Below, in pieces: positions 8,123-16,992 of a stretch of 64,000 nt of DNA. A program made the translations under genes and the position numbers. Position 1 is the stretch's first letter, and every line of letters starts with the position of its first letter. The DNA comes from Paracoccus shanxieyensis (GTDB lineage: Bacteria; Pseudomonadota; Alphaproteobacteria; Rhodobacterales; Rhodobacteraceae). Below the pieces are notes generated by a model. It was not told the DNA's origin. It saw nothing but the letters and a program-made list of their open reading frames with translations, and searched no databases. The stretch lies in the NCBI RefSeq assembly GCF_009711265.1, contig NZ_WMII01000001.1, positions 248,001 through 312,000 on the forward strand, given 5' to 3'.

Positions 8123-8303
8123 AATCCAGATGCCTGATGAAGTTCTGCTTGCTGACGCGGTCGTTTCGCCTGTCGACAGCCATCCCGCGTCCGGCCATAA
8201 GTTGTTAAAAAGTCGTATGTTTCTGTTTTAAGTGGTTCCAGACGCGAAGGCAGTTTTGCCTTCCTCAGCCCGGCAAGCTGCCCAGCTTGCCGGGTTTAAT
8301 TTT
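8123..8303 (+). ncRNA. Candidate free-standing small RNA (about 180 nt)
   Basis: This segment lies in the 440-base gap between the OhrR-like gene and priA, and has no plausible reading frame. It is bracketed by a good sigma-70 promoter (8088-8116) and a strong intrinsic terminator (8269-8303). Inside, a perfect 7-bp hairpin GAAGGCA-gttt-TGCCTTC (8246-8263) precedes the terminator stem, and an AT-rich single-stranded stretch around 8200-8235 could serve as a seed or Hfq site. It does not show the features of tmRNA, 6S, RNase P or SRP RNA. The family is unknown to me. The 5' end is inferred from the promoter spacing. Confidence 0.5.
8269..8303 (+). terminator. Intrinsic terminator, plus strand
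   Basis: A perfect 12-bp stem CCCGGCAAGCTG / CAGCTTGCCGGG with a 2-base loop is followed by TTTAATTTT on the plus strand. The minus-strand reading has no T-run, so it serves a rightward transcript, not priA, which converges on it. Confidence 0.85.
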
Positions 8304-8326
8304 GGGCTGTCGCGCCGCACAAATGT

Positions 8327-10528
8327 CTAGAAAAAACTTTGCGGATCGATATCGACCGACAGGCGCAGATTTGTCGGCGGCTTGGGCGCCAGCGCCAGCC
8401 AGTCGCGAATGGCGCTTTGCACCGGAGCCTGACGCGGCGCGCGCACCAGCATCCGCACCCGCACCCGGCCCCTGATGCGCGCAATCGGCGCGGGCGCAGG
8501 GCCGAAAAGCTCGGCCCCGATGGCCTGCAGCGGCCCGCTGCGCTGTGCCATGGCGCGGGCGTAATCCTCGACCACCGGCTGATCGGGATGCGACAGGATG
8601 ATGCCCGCCAGTCGGCCGAAAGGCGGCATGCCCGCCGATTGACGCGCCGCCGCCTCGGCATCCCAGAAGGCTTCGTCCTGACCCGACAGGATGGCGCGGA
8701 TCACCGGATGATCGGGCTGGTGGGTCTGCAACAGGGCCAGCCCGCGCGCGCCGCCGCCCTCGCGCCCGGCGCGGCCCGCGACCTGCCGCATCAGCTGAAA
8801 GCTGCGCTCGGCCGCGCGCAGATCGGCGCCTTGCAGCCCCAGATCGGCGTCGATCACCCCCACCAGCGTCAGGCGCGGAAAGTTGTGCCCCTTGGCCACC
8901 AGCTGCGTGCCGATGATGATGTCGGTTTCGCCCGCGCCGATTTCGGCAATCGCCTCTTTCAGCGCCCGCGCGCTGCCGAACAGATCCGAGGACAGCACGC
9001 TGGCGCGGGCATCGGGGAAACGCTCGGCCACTTCCTCGGCCAGCCGCTCGACCCCCGGCCCGACGGCGACCATCTTGCCTTCGACGCCGCAGGCCGGGCA
9101 GGCCGTGGGAATGGGCTTCGTCGCGCCGCATTGGTGGCAGACAAGGCGGTTCTGGAAGCGATGCTCGACCATGCGGGCGTCGCATTGATCGCAACCGACC
9201 TGCTGGCCGCAGGCCCGGCAGGCGGTGATCGGCGCATAGCCGCGCCGGTTCAGAAACAGCAGCGACTGTTCGCCCCGCGCCTTGCGGGCACGGATTTCCT
9301 CGGCAAGGCGCGGGCTGATCCAGCGGCCCTTCTCCATCTCGGCCGCGCGCAGGTCGATGGTCCCCATCTCGGGCAGCTCTGCCGAACCGTAGCGCGCCCG
9401 CAGATCGACCCGCGCATATTTCCCCGCCGCCGCATTCACCCAGCTTTCGACCGAGGGCGTGGCCGAGGCCAGCACGACCTGCGCCCCCCCGATGCTGGCG
9501 CGCAGCACGGCCATGTCGCGGGCGCTGTAGAACACCACGTCTTCCTGCTTGTAGCTGCCGTCATGTTCCTCATCGACGATGATCAGCCCCAGATCGGCAA
9601 AGGGCAGAAACAGCGCCGAGCGTGCGCCGACGACCATGCCGACATGATGGGTGGCCGACATCATCCACAGCCGCCGCCGCTCGGAGCGGGTGATGCCGGA
9701 ATGCCATTCGCCGGGCTGCGCGCCAAACCGCGCCTCGACCCGGGCCAGAAACTCGGCCGACAGCGCGATCTCGGGCAGCAGCACCAGGGCCTGCCGCCCC
9801 TGGCGCAGACATTCGGCCACCGCCTCCAGATAAACCTCGGTCTTGCCCGAGCCGGTGACCCCCCGCAGCAGCGTCGTGCCATAGCGGCGCGTGCGCAGCG
9901 CCGCGCGCAACTGCTCGGCGGCCTCGGCCTGATCGGCGGCCAGCGGCTTGCCGGGCAGGTCCGGATCCAGCCGGGGATAGGGCAGATCGCGCGGGGCCAG
10001 CACCTCGGCCAGCGTGCCCGCCTTGACCAGCCCCTGCACCACGCTGCCGCTGACACCGGCAAGCTGCGCCAGTTCCGCGGGGGCAAACCCCGCGCCGCCA
10101 TGATCGTCGATCACGCGCAGCACGGCCTCGCGGGCATCGGTCATCCGCGCGGGCGGCGGACCCGCGCGGTGGATGATGCGGCGCGCCTGCGGCGGCTGGT
10201 CCAGATCGGGCGCGCGCGTCGCCATCCGCAGCATCGAGGGCAGCGGCGTCAGGGTATATTCCGCCATCCGCTCCAGAAACTCGATCATCTCGGGCGACAG
10301 CGGCGGCGCATCGACCAGCCGGGCGACCGGGCGCAGCTTGGCCATGTCGAAATCGCCCATGCCGGTGCCCCAGACCGCGCCCATCACCCGGCGCGGCCCC
10401 AGCGGCACGACGACCAGCTGCCCCAGACGGACGCCGCCCTCGGGCGCCAGATAATCCAGCACACCGACGACTTCCTGCGTCAGCACGGCGATGCGCGCGC
10501 CATGGGGAAAGAACAGCGGCCGGCTCAC
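8327..10528 (-). CDS. priA: Primosomal protein N' (replication restart helicase PriA)
   Basis: The 733-residue superfamily 2 helicase reloads replisomes at repaired forks. The N-terminal 3'-DNA-binding domain is followed by Walker A GVTGSGKTEVY and the DEAH-like box VDEEHD. The zinc-binding cysteine pairs CRACGQQVGCDQC and CHQCG...CPACG come next, then helicase motifs V-VI around GTQLVAKGHNFP and QVAGRAGR. The best start is a GTG at 10528 ([10 protein letters not shown]), matching the family N-terminus. It overlaps the stop of a 38-codon upstream frame in a GTGA arrangement. The gene converges on the small RNA terminator. Confidence 0.96.
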   Translation of the reverse strand: MSRPLFFPHGARIAVLTQEVVGVLDYLAPEGGVRLGQLVVVPLGPRRVMGAVWGTGMGDFDMAKLRPVARLVDAPPLSPEMIEFLERMAEYTLTPLPSMLRMATRAPDLDQPPQARRIIHRAGPPPARMTDAREAVLRVIDDHGGAGFAPAELAQLAGVSGSVVQGLVKAGTLAEVLAPRDLPYPRLDPDLPGKPLAADQAEAAEQLRAALRTRRYGTTLLRGVTGSGKTEVYLEAVAECLRQGRQALVLLPEIALSAEFLARVEARFGAQPGEWHSGITRSERRRLWMMSATHHVGMVVGARSALFLPFADLGLIIVDEEHDGSYKQEDVVFYSARDMAVLRASIGGAQVVLASATPSVESWVNAAAGKYARVDLRARYGSAELPEMGTIDLRAAEMEKGRWISPRLAEEIRARKARGEQSLLFLNRRGYAPITACRACGQQVGCDQCDARMVEHRFQNRLVCHQCGATKPIPTACPACGVEGKMVAVGPGVERLAEEVAERFPDARASVLSSDLFGSARALKEAIAEIGAGETDIIIGTQLVAKGHNFPRLTLVGVIDADLGLQGADLRAAERSFQLMRQVAGRAGREGGGARGLALLQTHQPDHPVIRAILSGQDEAFWDAEAAARQSAGMPPFGRLAGIILSHPDQPVVEDYARAMAQRSGPLQAIGAELFGPAPAPIARIRGRVRVRMLVRAPRQAPVQSAIRDWLALAPKPPTNLRLSVDIDPQSFF

Positions 10529-10641
10529 AGGGGCAAAAGCCCCAGCCAGATCAGCACCAGCAGCGGCAGATTGCCGGCGATCAGCGGCCCCGCCGCCAGA
10601 ATCGGCACCAGATCGGTCAGGCCGGGCTGAATGGCTTCCAT
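10525..10641 (-). CDS. Possible 38-residue hydrophobic leader protein coupled to priA
   Basis: A 38-codon frame, [18 protein letters not shown]..., is almost entirely one hydrophobic helix ending in LIWLGLLPL. An AGGGGA ribosome site sits about 10 bases before its ATG. Its TGA overlaps the GTG start of priA by the GTGA arrangement, which would allow translational coupling. It could be a real small membrane protein, a leader that tunes priA translation, or chance. There is no homology I can name. Confidence 0.4.
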   Translation of the reverse strand: MEAIQPGLTDLVPILAAGPLIAGNLPLLVLIWLGLLPL

Positions 10642-10780
10642 GGCAAGATCGTCCCCTGAAACGGCCCCCGCCTTGTGCCATGGGCCACACAGCGACCGCA
10701 AGGCGGCAGCCCCGCCCTTCCCGCGCGCCATGTTATGCGCTAAACCGCTCGGCAAAGCCGCAAAGCAAGGGTTCACCCGT

Positions 10781-11434
10781 ATGAAATTCTTCGTCGATAC
10801 CGCAGATGTCGCCGCCATTCGCGAACTGAACGATCTGGGCATGGTGGATGGTGTGACCACCAACCCCTCGCTGATCCTGAAATCGGGCCGCGACATTGCC
10901 GAAGTCACCAAGGAAATCTGCGACATCGTGTCGGGCCCGGTCAGCGCCGAGGTCGTCGCCGCCAACGCCGACGACATGATCCGCGAAGGCAAGCATCTGG
11001 CCAAGATCGCCTCGAACATCACCGTCAAGGTGCCGCTGACCTGGGACGGGCTGAAGGCCTGCAAGGTGCTCAGCTCGGAAGGCCACATGGTCAACGTCAC
11101 GCTGTGCTTCAGCGCCGCGCAGGCCATTCTGGCCGCGAAAGCCGGTGCAACCTTCATCAGCCCCTTCATCGGGCGTCTGGACGACATCAACCTCGACGGG
11201 ATGCAACTGATCGAGGACATCCGCACCATCTATGACAATTACAGCTTCGAGACGCAGATTCTGGCCGCCTCGATCCGTTCGGTGAACCACATCACCGACG
11301 CCGCCCGCGTCGGCGCCGATGTCATCACCGCGCCGCCCGCCGTCATCAAGGGCATGGTGAACCACGTTCTGACCGACAAGGGACTGGACCAGTTCAACGC
11401 CGACTGGGCGAAAACCGGCCAGAAGATCGGCTGA
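10781..11434 (+). CDS. fsa: Fructose-6-phosphate aldolase / transaldolase (TalC/Fsa family)
   Basis: The 217-residue protein is a short class I aldolase of the transaldolase family. The Schiff-base lysine is Lys83 in NITVKVPLT. Flanking motifs are [30 protein letters not shown] and FISPFIGR. Members either split fructose 6-phosphate or act as transaldolases of the pentose phosphate route; sequence alone does not separate the two here. The start MKFFVDTAD follows AAGGG. The stop overlaps the start of the DUF484 gene by one base (TGATG), so the two, and xerC after them, form an operon. Confidence 0.93.
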   Translation: MKFFVDTADVAAIRELNDLGMVDGVTTNPSLILKSGRDIAEVTKEICDIVSGPVSAEVVAANADDMIREGKHLAKIASNITVKVPLTWDGLKACKVLSSEGHMVNVTLCFSAAQAILAAKAGATFISPFIGRLDDINLDGMQLIEDIRTIYDNYSFETQILAASIRSVNHITDAARVGADVITAPPAVIKGMVNHVLTDKGLDQFNADWAKTGQKIG

Positions 11435-12144
11435 TGTCGGACGCGGCGCCCCAAACGCCCGACCTGACCGATGAGATGCGCAGGCGGCTGCTTGCGCATC
11501 CCGAACTGATCCTTGCCGATCGCGACCTGATGCGCGCCCTGATCGGCGCGCGCGAGGCGGATCTGGGCGACAATGTGATCGACATCCGCGGCCGCGCCAT
11601 GCAGGCGCTGGAATCGCGGCTGGACCGGCTGGAACAGGCGCATGAATCGGTGATCTCGGCGGCCTATGACAATCAGTCGGGCATGAACACCATCCACCGC
11701 GCCGTGCTGTCCCTGCTGGAGCCGGTGGATTTCGAGGGGTTTCTGGAAAACCTCGAAATCAGCGTGGCGCCGATTCTCAAGGTCGAAACCCTGCGGCTGA
11801 TCATGGAATCGGGCAGCCCGAAGGCCGACCCTTCGGGGCCGCTGAACATCGTGACGACGGGCACGGTGGCCGAACTCATCTCGGGCGGCAGACGCGCGCC
11901 GCGCGGCGATGACATCATCCTGCGCCGCGCCGCCAGCGAAACACAGCCGTTCCACGGCGATGCCCGCGTCGCCATCCGGTCCGAGGCGCTGGTGCCCATC
12001 GACCTTGGCCCCGGCCGCTTCCCGGCGCTGCTGCTGATGGGATCGGGCGATGTCGGGCGCTTTTCGGCGGCACATGGCACGGACCTTCTGCGCTTTTTCG
12101 GGCAGGCCTTCCGGCTGGTCCTGATCTCGTGGCTCAGGGAATGA
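11434..12144 (+). CDS. DUF484 family protein
   Basis: This 236-residue protein has the DUF484 layout: an N-terminal helical region with FLLxHPEL-like RRLLAHPELI, a coiled segment (about 55-80), and a GAF-like C-terminal domain with ALVPIDLG and LLLMGSGD. The family is regularly found directly upstream of xerC in proteobacteria, as here, but its biochemical role is unknown. It overlaps fsa by one base and xerC by four (ATGA), indicating tight translational coupling. A role connected to chromosome dimer resolution is guessed from this conserved neighbourhood only. Confidence 0.9.
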   Translation: MSDAAPQTPDLTDEMRRRLLAHPELILADRDLMRALIGAREADLGDNVIDIRGRAMQALESRLDRLEQAHESVISAAYDNQSGMNTIHRAVLSLLEPVDFEGFLENLEISVAPILKVETLRLIMESGSPKADPSGPLNIVTTGTVAELISGGRRAPRGDDIILRRAASETQPFHGDARVAIRSEALVPIDLGPGRFPALLLMGSGDVGRFSAAHGTDLLRFFGQAFRLVLISWLRE

Positions 12145-13079
12145 CCCAGGGCATCACGCCCCTTGCCCTTGCGCCTCTGATGGCCGATCAGTTGGCCCGC
12201 TTTCTGGAAACCGAGCGCAGCACCCGCGACCGCTCGGACAATACCATCCGCGCCTATCAGGCCGATCTGCTGGCCTTTCTGGCCTTCATCGGCGGCCATC
12301 ACGGCACGCCCGCCCTGCCCGCGACGCTGGGACAGCTGACGCAATCGGACATGCGCGCCTTCGCGGCTGCGGAACGCGCGCGCGGCCTGTCGGCCCGGTC
12401 GCTGGCACGGCGCATGTCGGCCACGCGCAGCTTCATCCGCTGGATGTCGGACAGGCACGGCTTTGACGCCTCCAGGGCGCTGGCGGCACGCAACCCGCGC
12501 TTCGCCCGCTCGCTGCCCCGGCCGCTGGCCGTCGAACAGGCGCAGGATCTGCTGAACCTCGCCGCCGAAGCCCATCCCGAAGCATGGATCGCCGCCCGCG
12601 ACGCTGCGGCGCTGACCCTGCTTTACGGCTGCGGCCTGCGCATCTCCGAGGCGCTGTCCTTGAACGGCGCCGACTGGCCGCTGCGCGAGGCGCTGACCAT
12701 CCGCGGCAAGGGCGGCAAGGAACGGCAGGTCCCGGTCCTGCCGGTGGCCCGCGATGCCATCGCCGCCTATCTGGACCTCTGCCCCTATCCGCTGGAACGC
12801 GAGGCGGCGCTGTTTCGCGGCGCGCGCGGCGGACGGCTGAACCCGTCGGTGCTGGATACCGCCATGCGCAACCTGCGCCAGTCACTGGGCCTGCCGGCCA
12901 GCGCCACGCCGCATGCGCTGCGCCATTCCTTCGCCACGCATCTTCTGGCAGCGGGCGGCGATCTGCGCACGATTCAGGAACTGCTCGGCCATGCCAGCCT
13001 GTCCACCACGCAGGTCTATACCGGGGTCGATGACGCGCATCTGCTGACCGTCTACCGCGCCGCGCATCCACGGGGCTGA
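12141..13079 (+). CDS. xerC: Tyrosine recombinase XerC
   Basis: The roughly 312-residue recombinase resolves chromosome dimers at dif together with XerD. The N-terminal SAM-like DNA-binding domain covers about residues 10-100. The catalytic domain shows the conserved Arg in GCGLRISEAL, Lys in GKGGKERQVP, the HALRHSFATHLL box and the nucleophile Tyr in LSTTQVYT. I place the start at the ATG that overlaps the DUF484 stop (ATGA). A GTG 12 bases earlier is an alternative. XerC rather than XerD is favoured by the DUF484 linkage. No integrase-associated mobile element surrounds it. Confidence 0.93.
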   Translation: MTQGITPLALAPLMADQLARFLETERSTRDRSDNTIRAYQADLLAFLAFIGGHHGTPALPATLGQLTQSDMRAFAAAERARGLSARSLARRMSATRSFIRWMSDRHGFDASRALAARNPRFARSLPRPLAVEQAQDLLNLAAEAHPEAWIAARDAAALTLLYGCGLRISEALSLNGADWPLREALTIRGKGGKERQVPVLPVARDAIAAYLDLCPYPLEREAALFRGARGGRLNPSVLDTAMRNLRQSLGLPASATPHALRHSFATHLLAAGGDLRTIQELLGHASLSTTQVYTGVDDAHLLTVYRAAHPRG

Positions 13080-13173
13080 ACGCCCGGCCTCCTTGTTTTT
13101 CAAATACCCATGCGGAGGCCTGCAACCCGAACCCGGCTTTACAATCGGGCAGAGCCGCCGCAACAGTCGGATC

Positions 13174-13926
13174 ATGCCGGAACTCCACCTCATCCTCATG
13201 CTCATGGGCGCGGCTTTCGCTGCGGGCTTCGTCGATGCCATCGCGGGCGGCGGCGGGCTGATCACCGTGCCGGCGCTGATGCTGGCAGGCGTTCCGCCCG
13301 CGCAGGCGCTGGCCACGAACAAGATCCAGGGGGTCTTCGGCACCGCAACGGCGGCGCTGTCCTATGCCCGGCGCGGCCTCGTGGATCTGCGCGCCCAAAG
13401 GACCCAGGCGGCGGTGGCCTTCGCGGGCGGCCTCACGGGCGCGATCTGTGTCACGGCCCTGCCCACGGACCTGCTGCGCTATGTCCTGCCGGTGGTGCTG
13501 ATCGGGATCGCCATCTTCTTTGCGCTGAAACCCGGCCTGAACGACACGGACCGCGCCAGACGCATGGCACCGGCGCTGTTCACCGCCACCGTCGTCCCCG
13601 CCATCGCCTTTTACGACGGCCTGCTGGGCCCAGGGGCCGGAGCGTTCCTGATGCTGGGCTTCGTCATGCTGGCGGGATACGGCATCCTGAAGGCCACGGC
13701 GCATACGAAACTGCTGAACTTCGCCTCGAACCTTGGCGGTCTGGTGGCCTTCGCCTTCGTCGGCAAACCGCTCTGGCTGCTGGGTCTGGCCATGGCCGCC
13801 GCGCAGATCGCCGGGGCCACGCTTGGCGCGCGGCTTGCCATGCGGATCGGCGCGCGCGTCATCAAGCCGCTTCTGGTGCTGACCTCGACGGGGCTCGCGC
13901 TGCGACTGATCTGGCAGATGCTCTGA
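13174..13926 (+). CDS. TSUP family permease (TauE/SafE-like)
   Basis: A 250-residue integral membrane protein with about seven to eight hydrophobic helices. It contains the family repeats AAFAAGFVDAIAGGGGLITVPAL near the N-terminus (shown by its DAIAGGGGLI core) and FYDGLLGPGAGAF in the second half. The family exports or imports sulfite, sulfonates or related organic anions across the inner membrane. The substrate cannot be inferred, since the neighbours (xerC and a convergent asparaginase) give no metabolic hint. The start at MPELHLILML was chosen because the hydrophobic first helix begins there. Confidence 0.9.
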   Translation: MPELHLILMLMGAAFAAGFVDAIAGGGGLITVPALMLAGVPPAQALATNKIQGVFGTATAALSYARRGLVDLRAQRTQAAVAFAGGLTGAICVTALPTDLLRYVLPVVLIGIAIFFALKPGLNDTDRARRMAPALFTATVVPAIAFYDGLLGPGAGAFLMLGFVMLAGYGILKATAHTKLLNFASNLGGLVAFAFVGKPLWLLGLAMAAAQIAGATLGARLAMRIGARVIKPLLVLTSTGLALRLIWQML

Positions 13927-13939
13927 GCCTCAGACCCGC

Positions 13940-14926
13940 TCAGGTCGGAAACCCGTCCGCGCGGCGCAATTCGCCGGTCACCCGCCCGCGCCAGTTCGTC
14001 TGCGGCCCGGTCAGATATTCGGCGACGACCGGCGCATCGGCGGCCAGCAGCCCCAGATGCAGCAAAACCGCCACGATCGCCGCTTCCGAGGCGCGGGTCG
14101 CACCATCCGCCACCTTCAGCGCGAGACCCAGTCCGCGCTCGGGTGCAATCGCCACGAACACCCCCTCTGCCCCGGTCTTGACCGCGACCTTGCCCGCCAT
14201 GGCGCGCATCAACGCGGTGCAGGCACGCCCCTCGCCCGCGACCAGTTCGGGATGGGCCAGCATCGCCTCGACCAGCCGCTGCTGCGCCTGGCCGCGCAGC
14301 CCGGCCTCGGGTGCGGCGAACCCGGCCATGGCGCGGGCCAGACCCTCGACGGTGCAGGCGAAATTCGGGGCCGAACAGCCGTCGATCCCCCAGCCCGACG
14401 CCACTTCGCCCGTCACCTCCTCGAAGGCCTGCCGGACGGCTTTCTGCACGGGATGGTCGATCTCGACATAATCGGGCCCGGCGCGCAGATGGCGCGTCAG
14501 CGTCAGAAACCCCGGATGCTTGCCCGAGCAGTTGTTATGCGCCTGACAGGGATCGGCATCCGAACAGCACAGCCGCTTCTTCTCTGCCGGATCGCGCGGC
14601 ATATGGCTGCCGCAACGCAAATCAGCGTCGCCAAGACCCAGACCCGAAAGCCACGCCTCGACCCGGTCCACATGGATGCGCGCGCCATTGTGGCTGGCAC
14701 AGGCCAAGGCCAGTTGCTCGGTCCCCAGACCGGCGGCATCGGCCGCACCGCTTTCGATCAGCGGCAGTGCCTGCACCATCTTGCACGAGGATCGCGGAAA
14801 GATCACCGCGCCGGGATTGCCCCATGCCTCGACGATGCCGCCCTTGTCGGCGATGACCACATGGCCCAGATGGCGGCTTTCCATCAGACCGCCGCGCCAC
14901 AATTCCACCAGTTTCGCTGCTGTCAT
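13940..14926 (-). CDS. L-asparaginase, Rhizobium etli type (class 3)
   Basis: The 328-residue protein belongs to PF06089, unrelated to E. coli asparaginases. Residues matching the described active site are visible: Ser46/47 and Lys49 in RSSCKM, Ser78 in CASHNG, the metal-binding Cys133-x2-Lys136 in NNCSGKH, and Cys184 in DGCSAPN. It hydrolyses asparagine to aspartate and ammonia in the cytoplasm. The start behind GAGGAAAA was chosen over upstream in-frame ATGs. It stops 13 bases from the convergent TauE-like gene and is divergent from ialB. Identification rests on the full motif set. Confidence 0.93.
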   Translation of the reverse strand: MTAAKLVELWRGGLMESRHLGHVVIADKGGIVEAWGNPGAVIFPRSSCKMVQALPLIESGAADAAGLGTEQLALACASHNGARIHVDRVEAWLSGLGLGDADLRCGSHMPRDPAEKKRLCCSDADPCQAHNNCSGKHPGFLTLTRHLRAGPDYVEIDHPVQKAVRQAFEEVTGEVASGWGIDGCSAPNFACTVEGLARAMAGFAAPEAGLRGQAQQRLVEAMLAHPELVAGEGRACTALMRAMAGKVAVKTGAEGVFVAIAPERGLGLALKVADGATRASEAAIVAVLLHLGLLAADAPVVAEYLTGPQTNWRGRVTGELRRADGFPT

Positions 14927-15076
14927 GGGTCGTTTTCCTCTGACAATCGCGCGATTTTCCTGCATCAGGGGTTTTTCACGCCGGGTTTTTCGAATTATCC
15001 TGATAACAGATGGTTGAAAATACCACATCTATCAGCAACAAGCCGGGATAACCGGACCATGGCAGGAGGCCAGAGC

Positions 15077-15604
15077 ATGTTGAAATCCGCGCCGCGCGTG
15101 GCGGCGGCAGCCACCGCATTCGCAATTGCGCTTACCGCGCCCGCATTCGCGCAGGACTCGACCAACGTGATTGGCTCCGAGGGCGACTGGACCGCATTTT
15201 CGGCAAACAGCCCCAAGGAATGCTGGGCCGTTTCGGCGCCGAAATCCACACAGAACACCGATAGCAGCGGAAACCCGCGCGAAGTGACCCGGGGCGATAT
15301 CCGCCTGTATGTCGCCTATCGTTCGGGCGGCGCGGGCGAGGTGTCGTTCTCGGGCGGCTATCCCTTCGCACCGGATTCGGCGGTCGACGTGAATGTCGGC
15401 GGCCAGATGTTCAAGATGTTCACCGATGGCGAAAGCGCGTGGACCGGATCGCCTGCCGAAGACGGCAAGCTGGTTTCGGCACTGCGGGCCGGTTCCTCGG
15501 TCGTTATCACCGGGCGCTCGGCGCGCGGCACGGTGACCAAGGACACGTTCAGCCTGTCGGGCATCACCGCCATGACCAATCAGGCACAAGCCGCCTGCAA
15601 ATAA
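15077..15604 (+). CDS. Invasion-associated locus B (IalB) family periplasmic protein
   Basis: The 175-residue protein has a clear Sec signal peptide ([19 protein letters not shown]...) with cleavage after AFA. The mature domain shows the IalB pattern: W-x-A near the start, ECWAVSAPK with one Cys, and a second Cys at the C-terminus (QAACK) likely to pair with it. IalB was named in Bartonella, but the family is common in free-living alphaproteobacteria, where its role is unclear. An excellent AGGAGG ribosome site precedes the ATG and an intrinsic terminator follows, so it is probably monocistronic. Confidence 0.88.
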   Translation: MLKSAPRVAAAATAFAIALTAPAFAQDSTNVIGSEGDWTAFSANSPKECWAVSAPKSTQNTDSSGNPREVTRGDIRLYVAYRSGGAGEVSFSGGYPFAPDSAVDVNVGGQMFKMFTDGESAWTGSPAEDGKLVSALRAGSSVVITGRSARGTVTKDTFSLSGITAMTNQAQAACK

Positions 15605-15638
15605 GGCCACCCGGCCACATTCGCGGAAAAAACACCGG

Positions 15639-15668
15639 ACAGGGGCCTTGCGCCCCTGTTTCCTTTTT
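15639..15668 (+). terminator. Intrinsic terminator of ialB
   Basis: ACAGGGGC (15639-15646) pairs with GCCCCTGT (15652-15659) over a 5-base loop and is followed by TTCCTTTTT. It lies 35 bases after the ialB stop. Confidence 0.8.
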
Positions 15669-15723
15669 GCGCCATTTGCCCTATATAGGCTGCTTGCCAC
15701 ATCCGCCCGGACCCCGCCCAGCC

Positions 15724-16896
15724 ATGAACGCCCCCATTTCGCAAGACTATCTGACCGTGCCGCGCAAGCTGCCCTTGTCGGCCCTGACCAATATCGTCGG
15801 CCTGACGCGCGATCAGCTGCGCGACGCGCTGGTGGCCGCCGGCACGCCCGAAAAGCAGGCCAAGATGCGCGTGGGCCAGATCTGGCAATGGGTCTATCAC
15901 TGGGGCGTGCGCGACTTTGCGCAGATGACCAACCTTGCCAAGGATTACCGCGCCTTTCTGGCCGAACGGTTCGAGATCTCGGTCCCGGAAATCGTCACGC
16001 GTCAGGTCAGCGCCGATGGCACGCGCAAGTATCTGCTGCGCATCGCCGGCGGGCATGAGGTGGAAACCGTCTATATCCCCGAAGAATCGCGCGGCACGCT
16101 GTGCATCTCCAGTCAGGTCGGCTGCACGCTGACCTGTTCGTTCTGCCACACCGGCACACAGAAACTGGTGCGCAACCTGACGGCGGGCGAAATTGTCGGT
16201 CAGGTCATGGTGGCGCGCGACGATCTGGGCGAATGGCCACAGCCCGGCGCGCCCAAGGACGAAACCCGTCTGGTCAGCAACGTCGTGCTGATGGGCATGG
16301 GTGAACCGCTGTACAATTTCGACAATGTGCGCGACGCGATGAAGGTGGTGATGGACGGCGAAGGCATCAGCCTGTCGCGCCGCCGCATCACGCTCTCGAC
16401 CAGCGGCATCGTGCCGGAAATCGCCAAGACGGCCGAGGAAATCGGCTGCCTTCTGGCCGTCTCGTTCCACGCCACCACCGATGAGACCCGCAACAAGCTG
16501 GTGCCGGTGAACAAGAAGTGGAACATCGAAACCCTGCTGGGCGCGCTGCGGGAATATCCGCGCCTGTCCAATTCCGAACGCATCACCTTTGAATATGTGA
16601 TGCTGGACGGCGTGAACGACAGCGACGCCGATGCCCGCCGTCTGGTCAGGCTGATCCAGGGCATCCCGGCCAAGATCAACCTGATCCCGTTCAACGAATG
16701 GCCCGGCGTCGAATACAAGCGCAGCAGCTGGGAACGGATCGAGGCTTTTGCCGACATCGTGCACAAGGCCGGTTACGCCTCGCCCATCCGCACCCCGCGC
16801 GGCGAGGATATCATGGCCGCCTGCGGCCAGCTGAAATCCGCGACCGAGCGTGGCCGCAAGTCGGCAGCCCAAATCGCGGCAGAAGCCAGCGCCTGA
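15724..16896 (+). CDS. rlmN: Dual-specificity 23S rRNA (A2503)/tRNA (A37) methyltransferase RlmN
   Basis: This 390-residue radical SAM enzyme methylates C2 of adenosine. The cluster motif CTLTCSFC provides the three cysteines for the 4Fe-4S centre, and the catalytic C-terminal Cys lies in IMAACGQL near the end, in the expected RGEDI context. Other family blocks are [17 protein letters not shown] and [15 protein letters not shown]. The start [10 protein letters not shown] matches alphaproteobacterial RlmN. It has its own upstream gap containing the ialB terminator, and a transglutaminase-like gene follows after about 100 bases. Confidence 0.97.
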   Translation: MNAPISQDYLTVPRKLPLSALTNIVGLTRDQLRDALVAAGTPEKQAKMRVGQIWQWVYHWGVRDFAQMTNLAKDYRAFLAERFEISVPEIVTRQVSADGTRKYLLRIAGGHEVETVYIPEESRGTLCISSQVGCTLTCSFCHTGTQKLVRNLTAGEIVGQVMVARDDLGEWPQPGAPKDETRLVSNVVLMGMGEPLYNFDNVRDAMKVVMDGEGISLSRRRITLSTSGIVPEIAKTAEEIGCLLAVSFHATTDETRNKLVPVNKKWNIETLLGALREYPRLSNSERITFEYVMLDGVNDSDADARRLVRLIQGIPAKINLIPFNEWPGVEYKRSSWERIEAFADIVHKAGYASPIRTPRGEDIMAACGQLKSATERGRKSAAQIAAEASA

Positions 16897-16992
16897 ATGC
16901 CTTGAGCCCTTGGGCAATCGGTCCTAGCATCGGGTTCGTGTGGCAGGTCCGCCCTGCCTTGCGTAATCCAAGCCACGCAAAGGATCGGAAAC

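Noticed and set aside
12141..13079. xerC as a phage or island integrase
   Set aside because: Coupled to DUF484 and fsa, no tRNA, attachment repeats or mobile genes nearby; fits chromosomal XerC.
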